Below the pieces are notes generated by a model. The model was not told where the DNA came from. It saw only the letters and a program-made list of their open reading frames with translations, and did no database searches. The position numbers and the translations under genes are program-made. Positions 52,943 to 62,800 of a stretch of 64,000 nucleotides of DNA are shown in pieces; position 1 is the stretch's first letter, and every line of letters starts with the position of its first letter. Origin of the DNA: Nostoc sp. CHAB 5844 (GTDB taxonomy: Bacteria > Cyanobacteriota > Cyanobacteriia > Cyanobacteriales > Nostocaceae); the NCBI RefSeq assembly GCF_020829595.1, contig NZ_JAIVFW010000034.1, positions 1 to 64,000 on the forward strand, read 5' to 3'.

Positions 52943-53596
52943 GTGCAGCCGGACTTACTAGGCTTAGAAATTAGCAAGGGAGAACTAAGACGCTTAACTG
53001 GGTTTGACCCAGAAGATGTTTTCCGGCCTTCAGTGATGAAAGACCGCGAGAAGCGATTCGGATTTTTGATGAATGAACTGCTGGTGGCGTTAGCACTCAC
53101 GCCAATTATTGTTGGTTTTATTTATGCGTTTGCGATTTTGCCAATTATTGGTTCTTCAATTAAATTAGGCATCATTTTATTAATCTTAGTACCACTGGCT
53201 GTGATTGTTGGGCGATCGCTATGGCGAAGTTTTACCTGTCCCAAAGCACTGACGATGCTTTTAGATGAAGTCGATCAATATCATGCTGTCATTCAAGCTA
53301 TAGATATTCATGATCAATTAGCCACTTCAGATAACTCTATTAACGATAGAGAACAAGTAATTTCTGCCTTACAACTAATTCGGGAAGATTTAGTGCGGGC
53401 CTTAAAAACAGAGCGAATTTTGCGGGATAATAAAAAATTGCTGGCAAATAATCAAGAATTATTTGTGAATAATTTAGCAAATCTGCAAGCTTTACAAGTC
53501 AGTACTCAAGCTGGTGAATATGCTCAACTGCTCAATCAATCATTGCAGATTGCTCTTGATGTGCAAGCCGAAATTAGAAAACTGCAAAAACCTTAA
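52943..53596 (+). CDS. Hypothetical membrane protein with coiled-coil tail
   Basis: About 217 aa. Residues ~10-40 (GLEISKGELRRLTGFDPEDVFRPSV) are polar; two adjacent hydrophobic spans follow (LLVALALTPIIVGFIYAFAILPII and SIKLGIILLILVPLAVIVGRSL); the C-terminal ~110 residues are helical and coiled-coil-prone (LIREDLVRALKTERILRDNKKLL...). The family is unknown to me. I chose GTG at 52943 since AGGAG stands 10 nt before it; a TTG frame start at 52895 passes through a HIP1-rich segment. A decayed copy of its 3' end lies at 54770-54897. Confidence 0.6.
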   Translation: MQPDLLGLEISKGELRRLTGFDPEDVFRPSVMKDREKRFGFLMNELLVALALTPIIVGFIYAFAILPIIGSSIKLGIILLILVPLAVIVGRSLWRSFTCPKALTMLLDEVDQYHAVIQAIDIHDQLATSDNSINDREQVISALQLIREDLVRALKTERILRDNKKLLANNQELFVNNLANLQALQVSTQAGEYAQLLNQSLQIALDVQAEIRKLQKP

Positions 53597-53616
53597 TTTC
53601 GCATACAAACGAGCCA

Positions 53617-53943
53617 TTAATCTTCTTCATTCTCCTGAATGGCTGTTTCAATTTCCTCTGGGTATACTGTGGCATATACCCAAGCATTTGTTAAGTCAGT
53701 TGCAGACAAAGTGGAATAATCTTTCAACAGTTGAGCTTCACTAATACCTAATCTGTGAGCATTGATTAATACCCACACAGGAATACGTGTTCCAGCAATA
53801 CAAGCATCTCCACCACACACACCGGGAATTTTCTCAATACCTCGCCAAGAGTTACCTAAGCTTTGAGCAAGTATTTGAATTGCTTGTGCTTTCTCGTTTG
53901 GTGTCAAGGCCAGTAGTTTTGGCTCTAATTTCTGAAGCGTCAT
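53617..53943 (-). CDS. Orphan DUF433 protein
   Basis: A 108-aa protein beginning MTLQKLEPKLLALTPNEKAQAIQILAQSL, with the DUF433 core GIEKIPGVCGGDACIAGTRIPVWVLINAHRLGISEAQLLKDYSTLSATDLTNAWVYA. The N-terminal ~40-residue helix is an addition seen in a cyanobacterial subgroup. No DUF5615 gene follows it, so it is unpaired. ATG 53943 is taken as the start; the open frame extends to 54006. Confidence 0.7.
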   Translation of the reverse strand: MTLQKLEPKLLALTPNEKAQAIQILAQSLGNSWRGIEKIPGVCGGDACIAGTRIPVWVLINAHRLGISEAQLLKDYSTLSATDLTNAWVYATVYPEEIETAIQENEED

Positions 53944-54065
53944 AGGCATTGCCAAGTTAGCGGGAGAAAATATCACACGTAATATTTTAACTGGAAAAGG
54001 CAACATTTCATGTTTTAAGAAGTCACTGGGTTACAATCAAAGAAAAATTTGTGTGCGGTAGAACA

Positions 54066-54386
54066 ATGACAACTCAACTCATGGTGCAACCATCATCGTT
54101 CATCCGTTCAGGAGTAAAAATGAGCCAGCTTGGTGATGGTTACATTTTTAAATTTACCGATGAATTGCAAACTCGGTTTGAAGAATTGCTAACCAAAAAT
54201 AAGCAAAATGCACTGTCCCAAAAAGAGCAAGCGGAACTAGATGGTATTTCTGAATTATCGCGGATTTTTACTTTGATTAATGCTCAATTGGCAGCGCAAG
54301 TAAAATGGTGTCCAATACAGCTCGAAAATTTGTCCGACAACGAGCTAAATACCTCTGTGAATACTGTCATTCCCCCGAATACTTAA
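54066..54386 (+). CDS. Small conserved protein paired with an HNH nuclease
   Basis: About 106 aa, starting MTTQLMVQPSSFIRSGVKMSQLGDGYIFKFTDELQTRFEELLTKNKQNALSQKEQAELDGISELSRIFTLINAQLAAQ. The bulk is helical. It recalls small cyanobacterial proteins encoded directly before an HNH protein. The last ~27 residues overlap the HNH gene in another frame, and family members, as I recall, end near AAQ, so a 1-nt change may have extended it. The function is unknown. Confidence 0.55.
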   Translation: MTTQLMVQPSSFIRSGVKMSQLGDGYIFKFTDELQTRFEELLTKNKQNALSQKEQAELDGISELSRIFTLINAQLAAQVKWCPIQLENLSDNELNTSVNTVIPPNT

Positions 54387-54754
54387 GTCCAGACCGTTTC
54401 ACAATTGACCATATTTTGCCGCAATCTCTAGGTGGTTGTGATCAAGATGATAACTTGGCTTTGGCTTGTCACCGTTGTAATGAACGTCACTACAATTTTA
54501 CAACTGGTGTTGATCCACAAACAGGCGAAGCTGTACTACTATTTAACCCTCGTTAGCAAGCCTGGGCAGCTCATTTTATTTGGATAAATAATGGTTTGAA
54601 AATATTAGGCGTAACAAAAGTTGGTCGTGCGACGTGCGTGAAGTTTGATTTTAATGATGAAAATCATGATGATGGAGCAATTCTAGACGCACGTTGGTTT
54701 TGGGTGCAAGGTGGTTGGCATCCACCTGCTGATGATCCGCTGCAATTATTTTAA
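54305..54754 (+). pseudogene. HNH endonuclease with an in-frame stop codon
   Basis: The HNH domain is complete in the first 83 codons: YLCEYCHSPEYLSPDRFTIDHILPQSLGGCDQDDNLALACHRCNERHYNFTTG (two CxxC pairs and the DHILP core). A TAG at 54554-54556 then ends translation. The same frame continues past it for 66 codons with family-like sequence (QAWAAHFIWINNGLKILGVTKVGRATC ... ARWFWVQGGWHPPADDP) to TAA at 54754. A single Gln/Lys-to-stop change explains the break. The 83-aa product still carries the catalytic motif, so partial function cannot be ruled out. Confidence 0.75.
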
Positions 54755-54769
54755 GTGGAACATGAACAG

Positions 54770-54897
54770 ACCATTTTTACGGGATAATAAGAAATTATTC
54801 ACAAATAATGCTTGATTATTTGTGAATAATTTAACGAATCTGCAAGCTGTATGAGTCAATACTTAACAACTGTTCAACCATTGCAGATTACTCTTAG
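54770..54897 (+). pseudogene. Decayed duplicate of the 3' end of the 52943 gene
   Basis: Bases 54770-54897 match 53410-53567 with substitutions and gaps: both read ACGGGATAATAA-type, ATTATTTGTGAATAATTTA, ATCTGCAAGCTxTA, CATTGCAGATT(G/A)CTCTT. The copy has stops in frame. It shows that the region between 53.6 and 54.8 kb was inserted or duplicated next to this gene. Confidence 0.7.
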
Positions 54898-54937
54898 AAA
54901 CCTTATATCTCACACAACAGTCGCGCCGCTGACTCAC

Positions 54938-56263
54938 ATGAGCAATAAACCCAAAATAATTGTCTTAGATGATGACCCTACAGGTTCGCAAACAGTCCAC
55001 AGTTGCTTGCTGCTAATGCGGTGGGATGTGGATACTTTACGCATCGGGTTGCGCGATGAGTCACCGATTTTTTTTGTGCTGACTAACACCCGTGCTTTAC
55101 CTCCAGAGTCAGCCGCAGCTGTGACTCAAGAAGTTTGCCAAAATTTAAAACAAGCAATAGCTACTGAAGGCATTAGCGATTTTTTGGTTGTTAGCCGTTC
55201 TGATTCTACCTTACGTGGGCATTATCCAATTGAAACTGATGCGATCGCATCTGAACTCGGCCCCTTTGATGCTCATTTTCTCGTCCCGGCATTTTTTGAA
55301 GGCGGACGCATCACCCGTGACAGCACACATTACTTAATTATCGACGGTGTAGCGACTCCAGTACATGAAACTGAGTTTGCCCGTGATTCCGTATTTGGTT
55401 ATCATCACAGTTACTTACCCAAATACGTAGAAGAAAAAACTCAAGGTCGCATCAGTGCGGAGTCTGTCACCAGATTTTTACTTGCTGATATTCGTGCTGG
55501 TAGCTTAGAACGCTTGCTTAAACTTAGCGGTAATCAATGTGCTGTGGTTGATGGCGAAACTCAAGCCGACCTCGACATTTTTGCTAAAGATTTATTAGCA
55601 GCAGCAAGTCTTGGTAAACGCTTTTTATTTCGCAGCGCCGCCAGCATTTTAACTGCTTTAGCTGGATTACCGCCTCAACCTATTGCTGCCGAAAACATGG
55701 CAAAATATGTGCGGCAAGGCAAACCTGGTGCAGTCATTGTTGGTTCCCACGTCAAAAAAACAACTCAGCAGTTAGAAGTGCTGTTGCAAACAGAAGGGAC
55801 AGTCGGAATTGAAGTCGAGGTACAGCGATTACTGGATGATGAAGAAAATTCATCTACCATACTGCTCACCGAAATATTAGAAAATATCCAAACTGTACAT
55901 AACACTGGCAAAACGCCAGTTATTTATACTAGTCGTCAAGAACTCACTTTTAATGATGTTAAGACGCGGCTTGATTTTGGCATTCAGGTTTCAAGTTTAT
56001 TGATGGATATTGTACGGGGTTTACCTTTTGATATTGGCTTTTTAATTAGCAAAGGTGGAATTACCTCAAATGATGTCTTGAGTACAGGCTTGGTTTTAAC
56101 AACAGCGCGATTACTAGGGCAAATTCTAGCTGGTTGTTCGATGGTGATTACATCTTCTAACCATGCACAATTTCCCAATTTACCAGTAGTATTGTTTCCA
56201 GGTAATGTTGGTGATGCTAATGCCTTAGCAACAGTTTACCAACGATTAACTAAAGAAATATGA
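54938..56263 (+). CDS. Four-carbon acid sugar kinase family protein (DUF1537)
   Basis: About 441 aa from ATG 54938. The N-terminal domain has IIVLDDDPTGSQTVHSC, a DDDxTG motif for substrate binding, SRSDSTLRGHYPIETDAI, and FFEGGRITRDSTHYL. The C-terminal nucleotide-binding domain has KPGAVIVGSHVKKTTQQLE, SKGGITSNDVLSTGL and LFPGNVGDANALATVY. The family phosphorylates C4 sugar acids such as erythronate and threonate. The frame extends 29 codons upstream to 54851, but that part lies in a decayed duplicate of another gene, so I prefer the internal ATG. No catabolic partners adjoin. Confidence 0.85.
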   Translation: MSNKPKIIVLDDDPTGSQTVHSCLLLMRWDVDTLRIGLRDESPIFFVLTNTRALPPESAAAVTQEVCQNLKQAIATEGISDFLVVSRSDSTLRGHYPIETDAIASELGPFDAHFLVPAFFEGGRITRDSTHYLIIDGVATPVHETEFARDSVFGYHHSYLPKYVEEKTQGRISAESVTRFLLADIRAGSLERLLKLSGNQCAVVDGETQADLDIFAKDLLAAASLGKRFLFRSAASILTALAGLPPQPIAAENMAKYVRQGKPGAVIVGSHVKKTTQQLEVLLQTEGTVGIEVEVQRLLDDEENSSTILLTEILENIQTVHNTGKTPVIYTSRQELTFNDVKTRLDFGIQVSSLLMDIVRGLPFDIGFLISKGGITSNDVLSTGLVLTTARLLGQILAGCSMVITSSNHAQFPNLPVVLFPGNVGDANALATVYQRLTKEI

Positions 56264-56671
56264 AGTATGAAGTGTGAAGTGTGAAGTATGAAGTATGAAA
56301 GCTTTAGCCTTCAAATATCATTTGTCATTAGATATTGATAAAAACCCAAATAACAAATAACAAATGACCATTGACCATTGACCATTGACTAATGCAATAT
56401 GTATGCCTAATAGCTGTCTATATCTCTAGTTAAGAATAATAAATCAGGGTTGATACAAAATGTTTGTTCTGAAATACTTCAGAAACATGAGTTCGATGAA
56501 AAACTCAAAAGTTCTGAGCAGCGGTTGTTGGTGCATCCCACGGGAGGTAACAGAAGCGTTTACAGCACTCAGTTCTCATAACTTTCTTGGGTGAGAACGT
56601 TGTTCCGTTGTGTAACTAATTTAAGATAAGTAATTACCCGGAGTTTCTGTCGTGTTTATGGCTGGTGCTGC
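56264..56671. other. STRR-bearing spacer before minC
   Basis: AGTATGA/AGTGTGA heptamers at 56261-56299 and TTGACCA heptamers at 56366-56390 fill the left part. The remaining ~270 bp should hold the minCDE promoter. I see no clear -10/-35 pair. Confidence 0.5.
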
Positions 56672-57790
56672 ATGACTTCTGATTTTGCTATCCCCAATCC
56701 AGAGTCAAATTCTGCACTTCCTGATGCAGAGTCAATCTCTCACCTATCTGATGTAGATCTAAATTCCACCGTTTCTGAGCCAGATCCTCATTCTGTCATT
56801 CCAGATACGGAGTTATCATCTGTTCTCCTTTATTTAAAATCAAATTCTCCGCCTTTAGTGTTAAATCCAGAGTCTGTCCCTAAAGAATTAGAGTCAACTT
56901 CTCCACTACAGGATGTAGAGTTAAATTCTGCTGCCAAGGAATTGGAATTAAGTTCGACTAAGGACTTAAAAACCAATACTGAAGACCCAAATGTAGAGTT
57001 GAGTTCTACCCTTTGGGATGTAGCAGCAACAGAAGTAGACAATCGACTCAAAAATAATATCCAAGTTCAGTTCAAAAATGAAGCGGGAAAACTGTTAGTG
57101 ATCTTGCCAACAGAATCTCAATTACCCGCCTCCGAACTAGCTTGGTCTGATATTTGGCAACAGTTGAAGTTGCGATTAAATGCAGGCGATCGCTTAAGAA
57201 TACCAAATACACCTGTACATTTGGTAGCCCATGACCGCTTGTTAGATGGCAGACAACTGCAAGATTTAGCTGACAGCTTTAGCGAAGTGCAACTGTTGCT
57301 AAAATCTGTGGCCACGAGTCGGCGACAAACTGCGATCGCCGCTGTCACATCAGGATATTCTGTAGAACAACTACAGCCCCAAACTTCCCTCAGTTCTGAA
57401 GCTCAAGCAACCGCCATCACCCAAGCAGATGCTCTCTATCTGGAAATGACTGTCCGTTCGGGAGTCGAAATTCGTCATCCCGGAACAGTAATTTTGCTAG
57501 GAGATGTCAATCCAGGTGGTATCGTAGTTGCAGAAGGAGATATTTTAGTCTGGGGGCGTTTACGTGGAATTGCTCATGCTGGTGCTGGGGGGAACCGTGA
57601 GTGCCTGATTATGGCTTTGCAAATGGAACCAACTCAATTGCGAATCGCTGATGCTGTAGCCAGAGCGCCAGAAAAGTTACCATCGCAATTTTCTCCCGAA
57701 GTGGCACATATGACACCGCAAGGAATTCGCATCGCTAGGGCTACTGATTTTTCTAGAAATCAATTAGCTAGGATAAATCCAGTACCATAA
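56672..57790 (+). CDS. minC: Septum site-determining protein MinC
   Basis: A 372-aa cell-division inhibitor that blocks FtsZ polymerisation away from mid-cell. The C-terminal beta-helix domain is clear: VRSGVEIRHPGTVILLGDVNPGGIVVAEGDILVWGRLRGIAHAGAGGN, then IMALQMEPTQLRIADA. The N-terminal ~125 residues are an acidic Ser/Asn/Leu-rich extension with repeated ELNS/ELSS/ELES-type units, unlike the usual ~230-270 aa MinC. Immediately after it comes VDNRLKNNIQVQFKNEAGKLLVILP, where the normal protein begins. It is first in minC-minD-minE. Confidence 0.92.
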   Translation: MTSDFAIPNPESNSALPDAESISHLSDVDLNSTVSEPDPHSVIPDTELSSVLLYLKSNSPPLVLNPESVPKELESTSPLQDVELNSAAKELELSSTKDLKTNTEDPNVELSSTLWDVAATEVDNRLKNNIQVQFKNEAGKLLVILPTESQLPASELAWSDIWQQLKLRLNAGDRLRIPNTPVHLVAHDRLLDGRQLQDLADSFSEVQLLLKSVATSRRQTAIAAVTSGYSVEQLQPQTSLSSEAQATAITQADALYLEMTVRSGVEIRHPGTVILLGDVNPGGIVVAEGDILVWGRLRGIAHAGAGGNRECLIMALQMEPTQLRIADAVARAPEKLPSQFSPEVAHMTPQGIRIARATDFSRNQLARINPVP

Positions 57791-57835
57791 ATATTTATTA
57801 TAATTCCTCAACCCTCATCGCTCGCAACTCTGAAC

Positions 57836-58642
57836 ATGACTCGCATTATTGTGATTACCTCCGGCAAAGGAGGGGTGGGTAAAACTACAGTGTCAGCAAA
57901 CCTAGGGATGGCCCTGGCTAAAATGGGCCGTCAAATTGCCTTGGTTGATGCAGATTTTGGTTTAAGAAATTTGGATTTGCTGTTAGGACTAGAAAACCGC
58001 ATTGTTTATACAGCCGTAGAAGTTCTTTCAAGAGAGTGTCGGTTAGAACAAGCTTTAGTCAAAGACAAACGCCAAACCAACCTCGTACTTCTGCCAGCAG
58101 CCCAAAACCGTTCTAAAGATGCAGTCACCCCTGAACAAATGAAGTTACTGGTGAATGCACTGGCACAAAAATATCAGTATGTAATTATTGATAGTCCAGC
58201 GGGGATAGAAAACGGATTTAAAAATGCGATCGCCCCAGCCAAAGAAGCTCTCATCGTTACCACTCCGGAAATTTCCGCAGTTCGGGACGCTGACCGAGTA
58301 GTGGGGTTACTAGAAGCACAAGGCATTAAGCGTGTACACTTAATAATCAACCGGATCAGGCCAGCAATGGTGCAGGCAAATGATATGATGTCTGTTCAAG
58401 ATGTTCAGGAACTGCTTGCAATTCCCTTGATTGGCGTGATCCCTGACGATGAGCGTGTAATTGTCTCTACCAATCGCGGCGAACCTTTGGTATTAGGGGA
58501 TACTCCCTCTTTAGCTGCCATAGCTGTAGAAAATATTGCTCGGAGATTGGAAGGAGAAACAGTCGAATTCTTGGATCTCGACGCGCCCCCAGATAACATC
58601 TTCGCCCGTTTGCGTAAGTTGTTGTGGACAAAGATTGTTTAA
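57836..58642 (+). CDS. minD: Septum site-determining ATPase MinD
   Basis: A 268-aa deviant Walker ATPase that recruits MinC to the membrane. RIIVITSGKGGVGKTTVSANLG is the P-loop with the signature Lys (residues ~8-17), VDADFGLRNLDLLLGLENR is switch I, and YVIIDSPAGIENGF is the Walker B region. The C-terminal amphipathic membrane-targeting helix (IFARLRKLLWTKIV) is present. It lies 45 bp after minC and is followed by minE after 28 bp. Confidence 0.97.
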   Translation: MTRIIVITSGKGGVGKTTVSANLGMALAKMGRQIALVDADFGLRNLDLLLGLENRIVYTAVEVLSRECRLEQALVKDKRQTNLVLLPAAQNRSKDAVTPEQMKLLVNALAQKYQYVIIDSPAGIENGFKNAIAPAKEALIVTTPEISAVRDADRVVGLLEAQGIKRVHLIINRIRPAMVQANDMMSVQDVQELLAIPLIGVIPDDERVIVSTNRGEPLVLGDTPSLAAIAVENIARRLEGETVEFLDLDAPPDNIFARLRKLLWTKIV

Positions 58643-58670
58643 TGTTTCAGTCTCCTGAGATCTATTAACA

Positions 58671-58970
58671 ATGATCATTGAACTTATCGAACGACTTTTT
58701 TCTCGACCTCCAGAAAATAGTCGCAATCAAGTTAAACGTCGCCTACAAGTAGTAATAGCTCATGACCGCGCTGACCTAGATGCTAAGACGTTAGAAAAAA
58801 TGCGTCAAGAAATTCTAGATATCGTCTGTCGCTATGTCGAAATCGACACCGAAGGCTTAGAGTTTTCGCTTGAAAGCAACCAAAGAACAACAGCTTTGAT
58901 TGCTAATTTACCCATCCGGCGAGTGAAAGATTCTATGTCTCTGTTGGAAAGTAGTGATAAAACCCAGTAG
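58671..58970 (+). CDS. minE: Cell division topological specificity factor MinE
   Basis: A 99-aa protein with the membrane-binding N-terminal helix ([12 protein letters not shown]), the MinD-contacting anti-MinCD segment ([17 protein letters not shown]), and the topological specificity domain ([42 protein letters not shown]). It stimulates MinD ATPase so that MinCD oscillates. The length is a little over the E. coli form (88 aa), typical for cyanobacteria. Confidence 0.96.
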   Translation: MIIELIERLFSRPPENSRNQVKRRLQVVIAHDRADLDAKTLEKMRQEILDIVCRYVEIDTEGLEFSLESNQRTTALIANLPIRRVKDSMSLLESSDKTQ

Positions 58971-59820
58971 TTGATAAAATTGAATTTTTTAACCAGGTAG
59001 TACTGAGATTCATCTCAATTACTGTGGACTGTTAATGAGAAAAGTCTATTTGAAAAAATAGTTTATATACCATGAAATAAAAATTATTATATACTCTCAA
59101 AGCTTTAATACATCCAGGCTAAACTGCCAACGATTTTCTACAGGCGAACTCATTACGAGTATTGCCCTGTAGAGACGTTGCAATGCAACGTCTTTACATC
59201 TAGCGGGATGGCGAAATTTCGTGGGGTAAGGGGTTATACCCACAATTCGTCAACAGCATCCTTTGAAAGGTCGGAGATCTTGTTTCTTACGAATAATTTA
59301 TGACTGTTATAGTATGAACAAACAATATCCCGCCAGACAAATTAAATTCTGAGGCGAAAATTAAAAAATAATCAATTTTTAATTTGCTGTTGAAAGAAAA
59401 ATTATAATACTTAAAATTCAATAAAAACTAACTTTTATACCTAAAAATTTAATATGTCATAGACCATTTTGCTGGTCACTACCACAGCAGAGCGAAATAA
59501 TGGCTGTTTAGCCAATAGATAATCTCTGCGTTATTTTGTTGTGATTATTTAAATTTCCGGCAATAAAAAACATAACAGAATTAGAACTAAGCTACGGCTT
59601 AAGTAATTGCTAATAAAAGTTTTAATTGTCAATTTATTGCTGAAATTTTGATTTAAATGATATTATCATTTTACAAAATTAAACGCATATAAGCAGGGCT
59701 GTAACAAGTGTCACTACTGCTTCAATAGTTCTAGCTAACGGCCTGCAAAGGCTGAAATTTTGGTGTGCGGAAAATCATCAATTAATCATTAATTTTTAAA
59801 TTGCGGAAATCTCATATTTT
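58971..59820. other. 850-bp AT-rich gap before the protease gene
   Basis: No convincing ORF. It contains a palindrome at 59168-59198 related to the one at 47231-47260. A short open frame at 59812-59997 (minus) lies over the protease start and is a shadow. The protease promoter should lie here, but none can be named. Confidence 0.5.
59168..59198. repeat. TGTAGAGACGTTGCA palindrome
   Basis: TGTAGAGACGTTGCA-A-TGCAACGTCTTTACA, 15-bp arms with one mismatch. It is the same family as the palindrome at 47231-47260, with a different inner part. Confidence 0.7.
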
Positions 59821-62800
59821 ATGAATCTTGTTCTCCAACCCGTTCTGACATTGACATACAACCAACTCAGCGCCTTTTCTGAGTTTGAAAACTTCTGGAA
59901 TGTATTCGATACTGTTTTTGGTACACAATATAACCGTACCAGTGCGACAAGTTTGCGATCGCAATGGCAAACCGGAGATTTTAGTCAACTTCCGCAAATC
60001 GAAATTATTAGTAGTAGCATTCTGGGCAATGCTAGTGGAGCTTACGCCATTAGTACTAATAAAATTTATCTGGCAGATAGCTTTTTAGCAACCGCCACGC
60101 CAGCAGCAGTAAGTGCGGTTTTATTAGAAGAAATTGGACATTTTATTGATGCTCAGATCAATCGAACAGATAGACCGGGAGATGAAGGAGCAATTTTTGC
60201 CGCATTAGTGCAAGGAAGTGCATTAAGCGATGGAGAACTGCAACAGCTAACAGCAGAAGATGACAGTGCTGTAATTACTGTGGATGCACAGACAATTCAA
60301 ATTGAACAAGCAGTAATTGGCGCTAATGCAGCTTTTGATTTAATTGGACTGACTCAGTTACGCAACGACCCACTATTTGCGGGCATTGATGGCAGTGGTT
60401 TTACAGTAGCAGTACTAGATACAGGTTTAGATGCTACCAATACTAGAATTAGTCCCAATTTTCGAGCATTTGCCGATTTTGTGGACGGTGGGAGCAATCC
60501 AACTATTATCACCAACGCCAGCAACACCTACGACTCCGGTAGTCATGGAACTCATGTAGCGGGGACAGTAGGTGCCAGAGATGAAAATATCGGAGTTGCC
60601 ACAGATGTTGGTCTGATTGGCTTACGTGCCATAGGCCCGTTCTCTGCCTTGCGAAATGCTCTGCAATGGGTTTTAGACAACCGCAGTCAGTACAATATCA
60701 TTGCTGTCAACATGTCTTTGGGAGCGCGGAATATATTTCTTACCAATAACTCCGACATTGAGGCTGAAGGCGGTATTCTCACTGAGATTAACGACATCAT
60801 CAATCGACTAGAAGCAGCCGGAGTCACTATTGTCACTGCGGCGGGGAACGATTATTTTACAGAACAAAAACCAGGTGTATCATTTCCGGCGATTTCCAGC
60901 ACAATCAATGTTGGTGCCGTTTGGCAAGATGGCGTTAATTCTGGTGTGCAGTTTCAAAGTGGAGACATTGACTATACTACAGGCGCTGACCGCCTAACCA
61001 GCTTTAGTCAGCGCCTTGACGATGTTAGTAATATATATGACACCCTCTTCGCTCCTGGCGCATTCATTACCAGTACTGTTCCTGGTGGCGGAACTGATCG
61101 CTCGGCTGGAACCAGTCAAGCCTCACCTCACGTTGCGGGTGCAGTTGCGCTCTTGCAAGAAGCCGCTTTGCAATTTGGAGGTCGTTTATTAACTCCGACT
61201 GAAATCGTCAGTATCTTGCGTTCAACTGCCGATATTATTTTTGATGGTGATGATGAAGACGATAACGTTGTGAATACGAATACTTCCTATCGTCGTCTCA
61301 ACATTTATAATGCCATCACCGAAATTAGGAATCGATTTGGTCAAGTTGCGCCTCCACCTCCAGGCGGTGGAGTGGGAGATGCGAATGGAACCATTACCGG
61401 AGCTTATCGTGTAACTACCTTAGATGGTTCTCCCATTGATTTAATTCTTGGCTCTATTGGCACAGATGGGGGAACAACCCAGATTGGCAATAAAGATGTA
61501 GATATCTTCCGGTTTGAAGTTGCTGTGGCCGGAACTGTCACCATCGAGTTAGCCTCTAATCCCGACAACCCCAATGATTTTGATACATTTGTGCGACTGT
61601 TTAATTCATCGGGAAGTCAATTAGCCTTTGATGATGATAGCGGTGCTGGCAGCTTTTCTCGCCTTCAAGTTACACTCAATCCAGGCGTTTACTATGCTGG
61701 AGTTAGTGGTTACAACAACGCAAATTACAACCCAAATGTAGCAGGCAGTGGTGTAGCAGCAGCAACTGGCAATTATTCTATCCAATTCAGCCTGAGCAAT
61801 ACGGATTTGAATGGACTGCTGCAAAATGCCGTAGATATTAGTTTAGGAAGCACTATAGATCCCTATAGCTTCCAGAACGGGTCTATTGGGGCTGACTATG
61901 GTGAGCCTGTAGGGACTGGGGATGTAGATTTATATAAGGTGATTGTGCCTGATAACGGCATCCTCTACATCGATATTGATACGCCTTTTGATAGTGGTTA
62001 TGTTGATTCTTACCTCCGGCTATTTGATGCCGATGGCAATCAGGCATTCTTTGAAGATACAGGTGAGATTATTATCAGTGATGATGATTTATCTTTTGAT
62101 GCTAACGAGTTTACGGAATTTACTGACCCTATTTATCCAGGCTTAGTTTTTGAAGATCCTACCGATAGAACCTACTATTATGGACATACTACTGACAGCT
62201 TCCTTGCTGGAGGGGTCAGGCGGGGAGAAGTTTACTATATTGGCATATCTGATTTTGCTAATCAGAATTACAATACTCAGAACCGGAATAACCGATCTAC
62301 GGCTGGAACTGGTGGTTTATACAATTTGACTGTCCAGTTTATTAACAACGATCGCGATGGTAGTATTGCTCAAGCTATTCCAAATCTAGCTCTACCAATT
62401 ACTAATCGGTCTGGTACTATCGGTGTTGACACCGATTCCCAAACAGGTCGGACTTTCCAAGTAGGCGACTTGGATGTTGATTTCGTCAGAATTCGCGCCG
62501 CCAGTGCGGGAATTTTAGAACTTGATGTTGATTCCTACAGTAATGCTTCTATTACTACGCCAGTTGATACAGTTCTCTCGATATTTGATGTTGAGGGCAA
62601 CTTACTCGCAGAAAATGACGATACCAATGGTCTAGATCCTCTACTCCAGTACAGAATTCAAGCCAATACAGATTACTTTGTGGCCGTTTCCGGATACGGT
62701 AACAGCAATTTCGATCCCTTGATACTTGGCAGTGGTACACCAGGCGATACAGGTCAGTATATTTTCAACAGTCGATTGTTATCCACTAGTCAAGCGGGTA

